From Armatimonadota bacterium (lineage in GTDB: Bacteria; Armatimonadota; HRBIN16), in NCBI GenBank assembly GCA_026003175.1, contig BPGT01000002.1, positions 992,001 through 1,056,000 on the forward strand: 64,000 nucleotides of DNA, in the 5' to 3' direction. Below are positions 26,089 to 36,989 of this stretch, piece after piece. Numbering within the stretch: the first letter of the stretch is position 1; each line of letters opens with the position of its first letter. Under the pieces are notes generated by a model that was not told the DNA's origin, did not search any database, and was given only the letters and a program-made list of their open reading frames with translations. A program made the translations under genes and the position numbers.

Positions 26089-27264
26089 ATGACACAGAGG
26101 ATTTCGTGGACAGCGTTCTTTGTACTGGTAGCGTTTGCAGGATGCCTTGCCCAACAGAAACGGATTTCGCAGGTGCACCTGTCCTGGAGCGAAGACCCAC
26201 AAACCACCATGAGCATCACGTGGCAGAGCAGTGAGCCACTGCCGCATCCAGTGGTGCAATATGGCGAGGGGGACGTCCTGTCCCAAACGGCGATAGCCAG
26301 GCGTATCCGCTACGCTCAGGAGACGGCACCGCTCTATCAGGTCACCCTGCGCAACCTCAAGCCGGGCACAACATACTCCTATCGCGTGGGAGACGCCAGC
26401 AAGGGCTGGAGCGAAGTGCGCTCGTTTCGCACCGCGCCTGCCAAGCCGCCTGCCCGGTTTGTGTTCACCGCCTTTGCCGACCATGGCGTGACCCCCGCTG
26501 CCGAGCAGAACGTGCGTCGCGTGCTCGCGGGAGGGAAACCAGCGTTTCACATCATCATGGGCGATCTCTCCTACGCCAACGGCAACCAGCCGGTATGGGA
26601 CCAGTGGTTTGAACTCATTGAACCTCTGGCTTCGCAGGTTCCGTTTATGGCGTGTCCGGGCAACCACGAGGACGAGAGGGACATCCGCTTCGCCACCTAT
26701 CTTGCCCGTTTCGCCCTGCCGGGCAAGGAGCTCTACTACCGCTTCGATTACGGCAACACGCGCTTCATTATGTTCAACTCGCAGGATTTTCGTGATGCTG
26801 AACAGCTGCGCTGGTTGGAACAGGAGCTGCATGAAGCGCGTCGCGACCCGAAGGTGCGCTGGGTGATTGTCTGCATGCACCATCCGCTTTACAGCTCCAC
26901 TGTGCGGCGGCTCAACGACACGGCACGGACAGAGGTGCTCCAGCCACTGTTCGACAAGTACCGCCCCGACCTGGTGCTGCTGGGACACCATCATAACTAC
27001 GAGCGCACCTACCCCTTGCTGGCAATGAAAGCACAAAACACGCATCCCAACCGCTACCCTCGTGGGCAAGGGGTGATTTACGTGACCAGCGGAGGCGGAG
27101 GCAAGTCACTCTATGACCAGACACCAGAGCAGCCCGCTTTCACCGCCAAGCGGGAGAGGTGCTACCAGTACCTGCGCATTACCGTGTCCGACAGGTCGCT
27201 ACTGGTGGAATGTTATCGCACCGAAGACAACAGCCTGCTGGACCGCTTTGAAATTGTACGGTAA
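26089..27264 (+). CDS. Purple-acid-phosphatase-like metallophosphoesterase
   Basis: 391 residues, with an ideal GGAGGTGA upstream of the ATG. A lipoprotein-type or cleavable signal (FFVLVAFAGCLAQ; Cys in a lipobox-like GC) is followed by an FN3-like domain (VHLSWSEDPQTTMSITWQ, LKPGTTYSYRVGD) and a metallophosphoesterase domain with GDLSYANG, CPGNHED, CMHHPLY and LGHHHNYERTYP. The domain order is that of purple acid phosphatases. The enzyme should cleave phosphate esters outside the cytoplasm with a two-metal centre. The first motif reads TAFADHG instead of the commoner GDxG, with Asp kept. Confidence 0.85.
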   Translation: MTQRISWTAFFVLVAFAGCLAQQKRISQVHLSWSEDPQTTMSITWQSSEPLPHPVVQYGEGDVLSQTAIARRIRYAQETAPLYQVTLRNLKPGTTYSYRVGDASKGWSEVRSFRTAPAKPPARFVFTAFADHGVTPAAEQNVRRVLAGGKPAFHIIMGDLSYANGNQPVWDQWFELIEPLASQVPFMACPGNHEDERDIRFATYLARFALPGKELYYRFDYGNTRFIMFNSQDFRDAEQLRWLEQELHEARRDPKVRWVIVCMHHPLYSSTVRRLNDTARTEVLQPLFDKYRPDLVLLGHHHNYERTYPLLAMKAQNTHPNRYPRGQGVIYVTSGGGGKSLYDQTPEQPAFTAKRERCYQYLRITVSDRSLLVECYRTEDNSLLDRFEIVR

Positions 27265-27300
27265 CGAGTGCCGAACTACCAGAAAAGGAGGGTGCTACCC

Positions 27301-29793
27301 ATGTCGGACTATCTGCCTGTAAACCTGGAAGCCCATTACAACGCAGGCGTTTCTTTCTACGAGGGAACATCTCAGCCGTTGATAGGCGAGCAAACGTTCC
27401 ACGGTCTTCCGTTTCGAATCGGCAGCACGCCGCAGAGGTGCTTCATCGGGTTCGGTACACCGGAGCTGCGAAGCGCGTGCTCCATCCCTGTTGGCGATAC
27501 CGCCCGCTACGTGATTTTCGTACACGCGCTACTGGAATCGCACCTCTTCGAGGGAGAACCCGCCGGACGGGTAATTGCTCACTATGTTTTCCGCTATGAA
27601 GACGGCGAAGAGGTGCACGTGCCCATCCGCGAGCGATTTGAAATCGCCAGCATACCCACAGGCTGGGGGACACAACCGTTTCTGGCTCTACCAGACATGA
27701 AAGATGGGCTGATGTCTCGTTCTGAAGGGCGTTGGGATAACATGGGACTGCGCCAAACGGAAGCGCTGGCGGGGCACCCGCGCAGCTATTACCTGTGGGC
27801 GTGGCAAAACCCCCACCCCGAAAAGCCCATTCAGGCTATCCGCATCGAGCCGGGTGACCGTAAGTTCCTCATCGCTGCCATCACGCTGGGGCAGGCGGAG
27901 GAACATCCTTTCGTACGCACCGGACGAGTGCCCGTCAAGATCACTCTCACACGCGAGGAGGACGCCCGGCAGCCTTTTTCCTTACAGGTGGACGTGGACA
28001 GAGGCGTGGCTACCTATGTCTACGCCCTGCCCTCAGAATCCACCGAAACCTTCCTGGACGCCCCACTCAAAGGCTGGGGAGAAGAGCAAAACACCACCAG
28101 TAGTCCCTCCTACGTGGAAATCGCCGCTATTCCCTCTGCCACCGTCACCGTGAAAAGCGGTGAAGAACCACTGGGCAGCGCACGCTGGGGCGAGCTGCAG
28201 CAGAAAGGACAGGTGGAAACCGGGCGCGTGCGGCTGGAGGTGTTGGAACGGGGCAAAAACTGGGTACACGTCACAGTGATAGACGATGCTACCGGCAAAC
28301 CCGTGCCTTGTCGGGTACATTTCCGCTCGCCAGAAGGTGTTCCCTATCAACCACATGGACATCACGACCACGTGAACTCCAACCTGAACACCTGGCACGT
28401 GGACGTGGGCGGCGACCTGCGTTTGGGGCAGATTACCTATGCCTACATCGACGGAACCTGCCAGGGCTGGTTGCCGCGCGGTGAGGTGATTGTGGACGTA
28501 GCACGTGGCTACGAGTACGAACCGCTGCGCACGCGCGTGCATATCGCGCCTGGACAACGAGAACTCACTCTGCGTCTGAAACGCTGGAAAGATATGAACG
28601 CACAACGCTGGTTCAGCGGCGACTCGCACGTGCATTTTCTGGGCACGCAGGGAGCACATCTGGAAGCGCAGGGCGAAGACCTGAACGTGGTGAACCTGTT
28701 GCAATCGCAATGGGGGCACCTGTTCACCAATACCGAAGACTTCATCGGCGAGCCGACGGTGAGCAACCGGGGACGTACCATTGTGTACTGCTCGCAGGAG
28801 AACCGCCAGCATGTGTTAGGACATCTTATCCTGTGGGGTCTCAAGCAGGCGGTAATGCCCTGGTGCACCGCCGGTCCCGACGAGGCGGAGCTGGGCGGCA
28901 CGATAGAAGAAACGCTGGCTCATTGGGCGGACCGCTGTCATGAGCAGGGCGGCACAGTCATTATTCCCCACTTCCCCCTGCCCAACGGCGAACCTGCCGT
29001 GCTGGTTGCTACCGGCAGAGCGGATGCAGTAGAGATGATCGCCTTCGGCGATTACCAGCACCGCGAGTACTACCGCTACCTGAACTGCGGTTACCGGCTG
29101 CCCCTTGTAGGCGGAACGGACAAGATGAGCAGTGAGGTCGCCGTGGGGCAATACCGCACGTACGCCTATATTCCACCCGACGAAGAGTTTAACTACGAGA
29201 ACTGGTGCAAGGCGGTGCGAGCGGGAAGGACATTTCTCAGCGGCGGCGCGCTCATCCACTTCAGCGTAGAAGGGGCGCGTATCGGCGATACCCTACACCT
29301 GCCCGCCGGAGGTGGCACGGTGGAGGTGGAAGCGGTCGCTGAATCTATTTTCCCTATCCACACCCTGCAGATTGTGCAGCAGGGACAGGTGGTGGCGTCG
29401 GTGGATGAGCCGAAAGGAGCCAACCGCTTGCACCTGAAGACGAAGCTGCATGTGACGAGCAACACCTGGATAGCGGCGCGGTGCGCCGGTCCAAACTACA
29501 CTGCGATGCCCCATTTTGATGTGTGGCGCAGAGGAGTGTTTGCCCACACCTCGCCCATCTATATCGCCTGCGGGGAGCGATGGAACCTGTTTGACCGCGA
29601 GACGGCACAGTACATGCTGACGCTGGTAGAGGGCGGTATCGCCTACATCCGCCAGAAAGCAGCGCACCATCCGCCCGGCAGTGTAACGCACCATCACGGC
29701 GAGGAAGACCATCTCGCCTATCTGGAACGCCCATTCCGCGAAGCGATAGAAGCCATCCACCGCCGCCTGCACGAGGAAGGAATGGAGCACTGA
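27301..29793 (+). CDS. CehA/McbA-type metallohydrolase
   Basis: 830 residues from MSDYLPVNLEAHYN, with AAAGGAGGG about 8 bases upstream. The N-terminal 440 residues are beta-sandwich-like. The C-terminal domain has RWFSGDSHVHFLGTQG, NVVNLLQSQWGHL, VIIPHFPLPNG and GGTDKMSSEVAVG, which fit the PHP-like CehA/McbA family of metal-dependent hydrolases. Substrates of this family are diverse: esters, amides and phosphoesters. No signal peptide was seen, so it is likely cytoplasmic. It follows the acid-phosphatase-like gene by 36 bases on the same strand. Confidence 0.75.
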   Translation: MSDYLPVNLEAHYNAGVSFYEGTSQPLIGEQTFHGLPFRIGSTPQRCFIGFGTPELRSACSIPVGDTARYVIFVHALLESHLFEGEPAGRVIAHYVFRYEDGEEVHVPIRERFEIASIPTGWGTQPFLALPDMKDGLMSRSEGRWDNMGLRQTEALAGHPRSYYLWAWQNPHPEKPIQAIRIEPGDRKFLIAAITLGQAEEHPFVRTGRVPVKITLTREEDARQPFSLQVDVDRGVATYVYALPSESTETFLDAPLKGWGEEQNTTSSPSYVEIAAIPSATVTVKSGEEPLGSARWGELQQKGQVETGRVRLEVLERGKNWVHVTVIDDATGKPVPCRVHFRSPEGVPYQPHGHHDHVNSNLNTWHVDVGGDLRLGQITYAYIDGTCQGWLPRGEVIVDVARGYEYEPLRTRVHIAPGQRELTLRLKRWKDMNAQRWFSGDSHVHFLGTQGAHLEAQGEDLNVVNLLQSQWGHLFTNTEDFIGEPTVSNRGRTIVYCSQENRQHVLGHLILWGLKQAVMPWCTAGPDEAELGGTIEETLAHWADRCHEQGGTVIIPHFPLPNGEPAVLVATGRADAVEMIAFGDYQHREYYRYLNCGYRLPLVGGTDKMSSEVAVGQYRTYAYIPPDEEFNYENWCKAVRAGRTFLSGGALIHFSVEGARIGDTLHLPAGGGTVEVEAVAESIFPIHTLQIVQQGQVVASVDEPKGANRLHLKTKLHVTSNTWIAARCAGPNYTAMPHFDVWRRGVFAHTSPIYIACGERWNLFDRETAQYMLTLVEGGIAYIRQKAAHHPPGSVTHHHGEEDHLAYLERPFREAIEAIHRRLHEEGMEH

Positions 29794-29847
29794 TGCCAGC
29801 CTGTGCCATGGCGAGGCACGCCGTGCCGAAGCAATCTCCCATCCAGC

Positions 29848-29874
29848 GGGCATGACTCTCACCGAGTCATGCCC
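29848..29874. terminator. Bidirectional terminator
   Basis: GGGCATGACTC and GAGTCATGCCC form a perfect 11-bp stem with a TCACC loop. It lies between two convergent genes (stop at 29793 and stop at 29885). No T-run is visible, so termination efficiency is uncertain. Confidence 0.65.
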
Positions 29875-29884
29875 CCAACAGCTG

Positions 29885-31048
29885 CTACAATCCTATCGCC
29901 TCGTCCAGGTCGCGCTGATAGTTGGCAATTGCTCCCGCCTCCACGTCGGCGACAACCACCGTGCTGCCGTTCAGCCAGCTGGACTCATACACCGCCATGC
30001 AGATGGCTTCGTCCTTGTAGCCCTCCACGCCATCAATCTCCACTCGCATCTTGCCCTGCACTGCCTGGACAAACTCCCACAGCTCGGTGGCGATGGTGTC
30101 GGTGACACCGCGCGGGAACATCTGTTCCCAACCATCCTCGCCAATCGCTTTGCGGAAGCGAGCCACCATCTCCTGCAGGCTCTCCTCGCGCCCGGAGCGA
30201 GTCTTCAGACCACTGCCGAAATCGATGCAGCCGTGCTCGCCGTACAGCACGCGCTGGCTAAAGCCTTTGCCCGGCGCTGCAGAAACGGAGGTCCACTGCC
30301 CCATTGCACCGTTTTCGAAGGTGAGCGTCGCCATCATGGTATCTTCTACGTCCACAGGGATGGGGTCTTCCAGCGTGTTGGGCTTGCCGTAGCGATAGGG
30401 ATGGAAGGCGTGAGCGCGCGCAGCGACGGTATCCACCTCGCCTACATGGTAGCGGAACAGGTCGGCAAAGTGTACCCCGCCGTCCAGCACCCAACCACCG
30501 CCCGCGTCCATACGGTGCTCGCGCCACGTCCAGTACCACAACCGCTCGCCCACGTCCAGCCAGAATATCATACGAAACTCGCCGATGTCGCCCTGCCGTA
30601 TTGCCCAGTGGATGGCGCGGTGCTCGGGAGCGCGGCGATAGTTCTCCGCCACCTGAAACACCGTTCCCGCCTTCTGTGCTGCCGCCAGCATCTGCCGTCC
30701 CGCCTTTAGTGTGAGCGCAAGCGGTTTCTCGATGGTCACGTGCTTGCCTGCCTCGAAGCAGGGTATCGCCAGCGTATGATGATTGCGGTGGAGCGAGCAG
30801 ATGTCCACCGCATCCAGATTCTTCTCGGTTTGCAGCATCTCGTCCAACTGTTGATAGGGCGTGGGGCGTTTGCCCTGAAACTGTGCCACCTGCTCCGCCA
30901 TCTTCTCGGCGCGGGAGCGGTCGATATCCACCGTCGCGATAACCTCGAAATCGCGGATGCCTGCCTCCCACAGTTTGCGCAGCCCATCGCGGTGCGCGCC
31001 CGCGATACCCCCACATCCCACGATTGCCAGCGTCACCTTCTCTGCCAT
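29885..31048 (-). CDS. Cytoplasmic Gfo/Idh/MocA oxidoreductase C
   Basis: 387 residues from MAEKVTLAIVGCGGIAG, with CTGGAGG upstream. No signal peptide. The Rossmann fold GCGGIAGAHRDGL binds NAD(P), TIEKPLALTLKAGRQM carries the catalytic Lys, and MDAGGGWVLDGGVHFADLFR has the characteristic Gly-rich loop and His. It is less related to oxidoreductases A and B than they are to each other. It may act inside the cell on a product delivered by the exported enzymes. It lies directly before the distal end of the CRISPR array. Confidence 0.85.
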   Translation of the reverse strand: MAEKVTLAIVGCGGIAGAHRDGLRKLWEAGIRDFEVIATVDIDRSRAEKMAEQVAQFQGKRPTPYQQLDEMLQTEKNLDAVDICSLHRNHHTLAIPCFEAGKHVTIEKPLALTLKAGRQMLAAAQKAGTVFQVAENYRRAPEHRAIHWAIRQGDIGEFRMIFWLDVGERLWYWTWREHRMDAGGGWVLDGGVHFADLFRYHVGEVDTVAARAHAFHPYRYGKPNTLEDPIPVDVEDTMMATLTFENGAMGQWTSVSAAPGKGFSQRVLYGEHGCIDFGSGLKTRSGREESLQEMVARFRKAIGEDGWEQMFPRGVTDTIATELWEFVQAVQGKMRVEIDGVEGYKDEAICMAVYESSWLNGSTVVVADVEAGAIANYQRDLDEAIGL

Positions 31049-31127
31049 CTGTTGCCTCCAGTGAGTACGTGCTTGAGGTTCAGATTCGAGTCCGTGGAAC
31101 TGTTTCCTGCAGAGGCGTAGTGCGCTA

Positions 31128-31157
31128 CTTTCAATCACAGGGCAGACAGGATGACAG
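31128..31157 (-). CRISPR. Degenerate distal CRISPR repeat
   Basis: CTTTCAATC at 31128-31136 sits exactly one repeat-spacer period (68 bp) left of the first perfect repeat and keeps 8 contiguous bases of its start (TTTCAATC). The rest of the 30-bp unit matches at only a few positions. Decayed repeats are common at the end opposite the leader. It may also be chance. Confidence 0.45.
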
Positions 31158-31195
31158 GGCATTTACGGTTGAAGGAAAGTGGCGTCGTCCTCTCA

Positions 31196-34100
31196 GTTTC
31201 AATCCCTTATAGGTAGGCTCGTAACGGATGCAGATAAAGTTAAGCACGCCGAGCGAGATTTGCCGTTTCAATCCCTTATAGGTAGGCTCGTAACTGCCAC
31301 CTCCTGTAAAACCGCAATTCCTTCGAGACAAGTTTCAATCCCTTATAGGTAGGCTCGTAACTGTTCCGAGAGCCCATGCAAGTAAACTTCGGTGAGTGGT
31401 TTCAATCCCTTATAGGTAGGCTCGTAACGTGGAGTTTATCTGGGTGCCGCGTGAGCAGAACGCTGGTTTCAATCCCTTATAGGTAGGCTCGTAACTCGAC
31501 ATGCAGTACCCATACGTCAAGGTAATCGTCAGTTTCAATCCCTTATAGGTAGGCTCGTAACGGGAAGAGGACGCGAAATGACCGTAGTCCGGATTCGTTT
31601 CAATCCCTTATAGGTAGGCTCGTAACCCGGCTTCAAGGCAGCAATGGTGAACGCCGTGACGCGTTTCAATCCCTTATAGGTAGGCTCGTAACTCTCGAGC
31701 TCGACCACGCTAGTCGAGCTCGAGCATCGTTTCAATCCCTTATAGGTAGGCTCGTAACGCTCAAAGACGGTAAGCTCATTCTCTCAATCGATCCGTTTCA
31801 ATCCCTTATAGGTAGGCTCGTAACTATGGTGTACACCAACCTGCCTCCCGTTTCGGCAACGGTTTCAATCCCTTATAGGTAGGCTCGTAACTGGTGGCAT
31901 GTATGGCACTCCAGCCAATGTGCCACCGGTTTCAATCCCTTATAGGTAGGCTCGTAACGCCCGCGGCGCACACTCTGGATGTTGGTGATGCGTGTTTCAA
32001 TCCCTTATAGGTAGGCTCGTAACGCTTTGCCAGTGCCAGCACTACCAGCTGCCCAACGGTTTCAATCCCTTATAGGTAGGCTCGTAACGGTCTGGTCAAG
32101 ATAGATGATATCCTGGCATCGGACGGTTTCAATCCCTTATAGGTAGGCTCGTAACTCGTTCATCAGGTTAAGAGGCCGAATCAAGGACGAGGTTTCAATC
32201 CCTTATAGGTAGGCTCGTAACCGATGCGTGGTACCACCAGAATGGCGACTGGCAAATTGGTTTCAATCCCTTATAGGTAGGCTCGTAACCGCCCAGACCG
32301 CGCTGCTTCAGCAGTTCATGAAACTCGTTTCAATCCCTTATAGGTAGGCTCGTAACATCATCACCATTCTCATCTGCGCTGGGATGCTGTTCAGTTTCAA
32401 TCCCTTATAGGTAGGCTCGTAACACGCAAATGTATTCCACGCCATAGATGACCGCCTTGGTTTCAATCCCTTATAGGTAGGCTCGTAACATGACGCAGCT
32501 CTGGTTTGGGCACTCAAATGGATTCAGGTTTCAATCCCTTATAGGTAGGCTCGTAACCTGGCATCACGCAGTGCGAACAGCACGCGGTCAACGGGTTTCA
32601 ATCCCTTATAGGTAGGCTCGTAACCGTGCCTTGCAGGGACCAGATTGCGCCCGTGGTCGAAGGTTTCAATCCCTTATAGGTAGGCTCGTAACCGTACTAC
32701 CTCGGCGGTCTGGTCGATGGATGCGCCGTTTCAATCCCTTATAGGTAGGCTCGTAACATGGCTCTGGCTGCATCCCGGGCGAAGTCCGCCAGAACGTTTC
32801 AATCCCTTATAGGTAGGCTCGTAACGAACCCACGTCTTCATATCATCGTGCGCCTTCAACCGTTTCAATCCCTTATAGGTAGGCTCGTAACACGTCGCTG
32901 GCTGGCTATACGGCGACGCTGCAGGCAGTTTCAATCCCTTATAGGTAGGCTCGTAACGGACGAGCGGATGGTGCGGTTGTTGGAGGAGAACTATGTTTCA
33001 ATCCCTTATAGGTAGGCTCGTAACTGAATATTGCGATTACATTGCACATTATGGATTAACGTTTCAATCCCTTATAGGTAGGCTCGTAACGTGCCGTTGC
33101 TGGAAGCGGTCAAAGTACACAATGCGCAAGTTTCAATCCCTTATAGGTAGGCTCGTAACCAGCTGGGAAGGCAGTGAACTCCACATCGCTTGCAGCTGTT
33201 TCAATCCCTTATAGGTAGGCTCGTAACCGGCGCACGAGCGTCTGCTGTACGCCGAACCGGTTTGTTTCAATCCCTTATAGGTAGGCTCGTAACGATTCAT
33301 GGCATGGGCGGTAGACAGGTTCTTGTCGGTTTCAATCCCTTATAGGTAGGCTCGTAACGAGTGCAAAGCCCAGAGACGGCTATGGGGGGTTCTGGGTTTC
33401 AATCCCTTATAGGTAGGCTCGTAACCTTGCCATTCACGCACACTATCACCTGTTCGCCCTCGTTTCAATCCCTTATAGGTAGGCTCGTAACGTACCATGG
33501 CGCCACCTCGAGGTGGTAGCTCGTCTAGTTTCAATCCCTTATAGGTAGGCTCGTAACACTTTTTGAGTTGGTCCAGCAGTTCTTGCTTCTGCGGTTTCAA
33601 TCCCTTATAGGTAGGCTCGTAACATGATGTGGCTAATGCGGTTTGGGCAATGGTGATTGAGTTTCAATCCCTTATAGGTAGGCTCGTAACGAGTTGCTGC
33701 GCTGGGCGAAGTTGCGCGGTTACATCAGTTTCAATCCCTTATAGGTAGGCTCGTAACTGAACAAGACCGCCAGGCGCTTGGCAGCGACGTTCGTTTCAAT
33801 CCCTTATAGGTAGGCTCGTAACGGGGTGACCCTCGATGACAGCTAACCGCTACAAATACGTTTCAATCCCTTATAGGTAGGCTCGTAACTGCTGAACGTG
33901 GTGGCACTATCAGCTTTTCAATGAAGTTTCAATCCCTTATAGGTAGGCTCGTAACTCAGGATGGTCTAACGACGGATGATGGCGGTGCACAAGTTTCAAT
34001 CCCTTATAGGTAGGCTCGTAACTAGTGCTGGATGGGGACGGAAACGTAGTATTGGAGTTGTTTCAATCCCTTATAGGTAGGCTCGTAACGCAGTACGTTG

Positions 34101-36909
34101 TCCACATCCCCGCTGTAGACAACGACGTTTCAATCCCTTATAGGTAGGCTCGTAACGCGTTCGGTATGACCGAGCGCGAGCTTGCGACTCTCAGTTTCAA
34201 TCCCTTATAGGTAGGCTCGTAACTCGTGCCAGCGGTAGAGCCGACCGTGCCCGAATAGGTTGTTTCAATCCCTTATAGGTAGGCTCGTAACTGGCGAGCC
34301 GCACTGCGGGTGCGACCGCCCGCAGCACGTTTCAATCCCTTATAGGTAGGCTCGTAACCGCGACTAATGCAGATTGAGATACGCCCCACCGCGACGTTTC
34401 AATCCCTTATAGGTAGGCTCGTAACGGAGCTGAGCTGGAGCGGTTCGTCCGCTCCTTACTTCTCGGTTTCAATCCCTTATAGGTAGGCTCGTAACGGCTT
34501 GACGATGCCCATGGAGACCCCAGCAGGGAGAGGTTTCAATCCCTTATAGGTAGGCTCGTAACCGGTACTCTGGCGACGCGCGTTCGCGTGCTTGCCTCCA
34601 GGTTTCAATCCCTTATAGGTAGGCTCGTAACTGTAGATACGCCCGATGCGCGCTGGTAGATGGATGGGTTTCAATCCCTTATAGGTAGGCTCGTAACCGA
34701 GGACATCGCGGCTGACGATAGCCGGGCTCTCGTGCAGGTTTCAATCCCTTATAGGTAGGCTCGTAACAGTGCCCCACTGTCACGTACATACAACTCGTAT
34801 AACTCGTTTCAATCCCTTATAGGTAGGCTCGTAACGCAGTGCGGGCACGCACCCTGCGCGTCAGCGGTGCACGTTTCAATCCCTTATAGGTAGGCTCGTA
34901 ACCGGGGCACGCATCCCTGCGATTTCCCAGAGATACTCGTTTCAATCCCTTATAGGTAGGCTCGTAACCATTAGAACACCAGTGGGCTATTGCCCTGAAC
35001 GCTGCGTTTCAATCCCTTATAGGTAGGCTCGTAACTGGTGGGTGGGACAGGCGCAATCTTGCGCTGATATTGTTTCAATCCCTTATAGGTAGGCTCGTAA
35101 CCCTGTCATGATAACTTGGAACACAAGCCGTCGTCAGCGTTTCAATCCCTTATAGGTAGGCTCGTAACCACCAGGAAGGCAATCTCCCGTTGCTGCCATC
35201 TTTCCGTTTCAATCCCTTATAGGTAGGCTCGTAACTGAGCGGAGTGCCATCCGCACCCGGTTCCGTGCTGTGTTTCAATCCCTTATAGGTAGGCTCGTAA
35301 CGCAACACCGGCAGCATTGGTGTTGCGGTCTGCTGTAGTTTCAATCCCTTATAGGTAGGCTCGTAACCTGCGACAGTTTCACAGTGGATAAAAGCACCAG
35401 TCTTTGTTTCAATCCCTTATAGGTAGGCTCGTAACTTTCCCTCACCAATTGCACGGTGCGCTCAGGAAACGGTTTCAATCCCTTATAGGTAGGCTCGTAA
35501 CCAGCACGGCAACAGATGCACTCTGCAACTTTTTGAGTGTTTCAATCCCTTATAGGTAGGCTCGTAACAAGACCTGAACCGCCGATTGGAGATGCTTGCA
35601 CGAATGCGTTTCAATCCCTTATAGGTAGGCTCGTAACCTGAGAGTGACGCTGGACGGCAACGAAGACGCCGAGTTTCAATCCCTTATAGGTAGGCTCGTA
35701 ACTGGTACTGAACCCAGCCAGAAGCTGCTGCACTACCAGCGTTTCAATCCCTTATAGGTAGGCTCGTAACGGGCATCGCCGGTCAGCCCCTTCACGGGCA
35801 CGGCAGGTTTCAATCCCTTATAGGTAGGCTCGTAACTCGCTGGAGAAGCCTATCGTGGCTATGGCGTCTAACCCGTTTCAATCCCTTATAGGTAGGCTCG
35901 TAACCATTGCAGGCTGGGATCTGGCAAAGGAACAAGACTGGAGTTTCAATCCCTTATAGGTAGGCTCGTAACCCACAATCGATGGCGTGGAACACGACTT
36001 GACCGACTATGGTTTCAATCCCTTATAGGTAGGCTCGTAACCTTGTGGATTTCCATCTCTGCACCTGCAACATGTCGTTTCAATCCCTTATAGGTAGGCT
36101 CGTAACGAGAGGATGTTGGATACAAGCGTCGCAGTGACGATGCGCGTTTCAATCCCTTATAGGTAGGCTCGTAACAGTGCGTACACCGCTGGGACAGTTG
36201 CAAGTTGCGGTGTTTCAATCCCTTATAGGTAGGCTCGTAACAACGATCGACGAAGTGTTAGCAGTACTATCTGCTAGGTTTCAATCCCTTATAGGTAGGC
36301 TCGTAACCTGAAGACGTCGTATTGCGCATACGCGGGCAATGGACGTTTCAATCCCTTATAGGTAGGCTCGTAACTGAAGCCGGTTCCGTTGTAGACGAAC
36401 GTGCCTCTCTTCGTTTCAATCCCTTATAGGTAGGCTCGTAACGGGTACGAATGTCCAGTACGCCGGTGCGCACGAGTTGTTTCAATCCCTTATAGGTAGG
36501 CTCGTAACCCCAACTGGTGATGCGTCGCTGCAGCTTCTTCTCGAGTTTCAATCCCTTATAGGTAGGCTCGTAACCGTCTCGATGGTGAGTTTCCAGCTAC
36601 TGTTCTCGCGACGTTTCAATCCCTTATAGGTAGGCTCGTAACCTTTCATCTTCTCCAGAATGCGTGGCAGGAAGCGGTTTCAATCCCTTATAGGTAGGCT
36701 CGTAACCAGCCTGTGGCTGCCAAGGTATCCTGCTGGAGGGACGGTTTCAATCCCTTATAGGTAGGCTCGTAACTTGGTGGTAACGGTACAAACATTACCT
36801 TAAACACCAGTAGGTTTCAATCCCTTATAGGTAGGCTCGTAACACCCACTCAGCAGCACCCCACCTAACACCTGTCCGAGTTTCAATCCCTTATAGGTAG
36901 GCTCGTAAC
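31196..36909 (-). CRISPR. CRISPR array, 86 repeats and 85 spacers
   Basis: By eye I count 86 copies of a 30-bp repeat at spacings of 64-70 bases (mean about 67). On the plus strand it begins GTTTCAATCCCTTATAGG and ends TAGGCTCGTAAC. All copies look identical. On the minus strand the repeat begins GTTACGAGCC and ends GGGATTGAAAC; the ATTGAAAC end is the usual crRNA 5' tag of type I-A/I-B/III arrays, so transcription is leftward. An AT-rich leader with a promoter on the right (36990-37018) agrees. The repeat has little hairpin potential. Spacers are about 34-40 nt. No cas gene is within the window, so the Cas proteins must be encoded elsewhere. Confidence 0.98.
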
Positions 36910-36989
36910 CAACAGTTTTTGTCGTTTGATGAGAAAATTAAACTGGTTGTCAAGGAACACCCCGCTGGGAACCGCCACGCTTTGCCTCT
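36910..36989 (-). promoter_or_regulatory. CRISPR leader
   Basis: About 80 bases between the predicted transcription start and the first leader-side repeat. The leader-proximal 45 bases are AT-rich (minus strand has TTGACAACCAGTTTAATTTT). New spacers should be inserted next to it. No gene of its own; short frames across it are not credible. Confidence 0.65.

Noticed and set aside
31535-36551. Short repeat-containing frames with EPTYKGLK or FQSLIGRLVT motifs inside the CRISPR array
   Set aside because: These are translations of the CRISPR repeat and spacers, not proteins.
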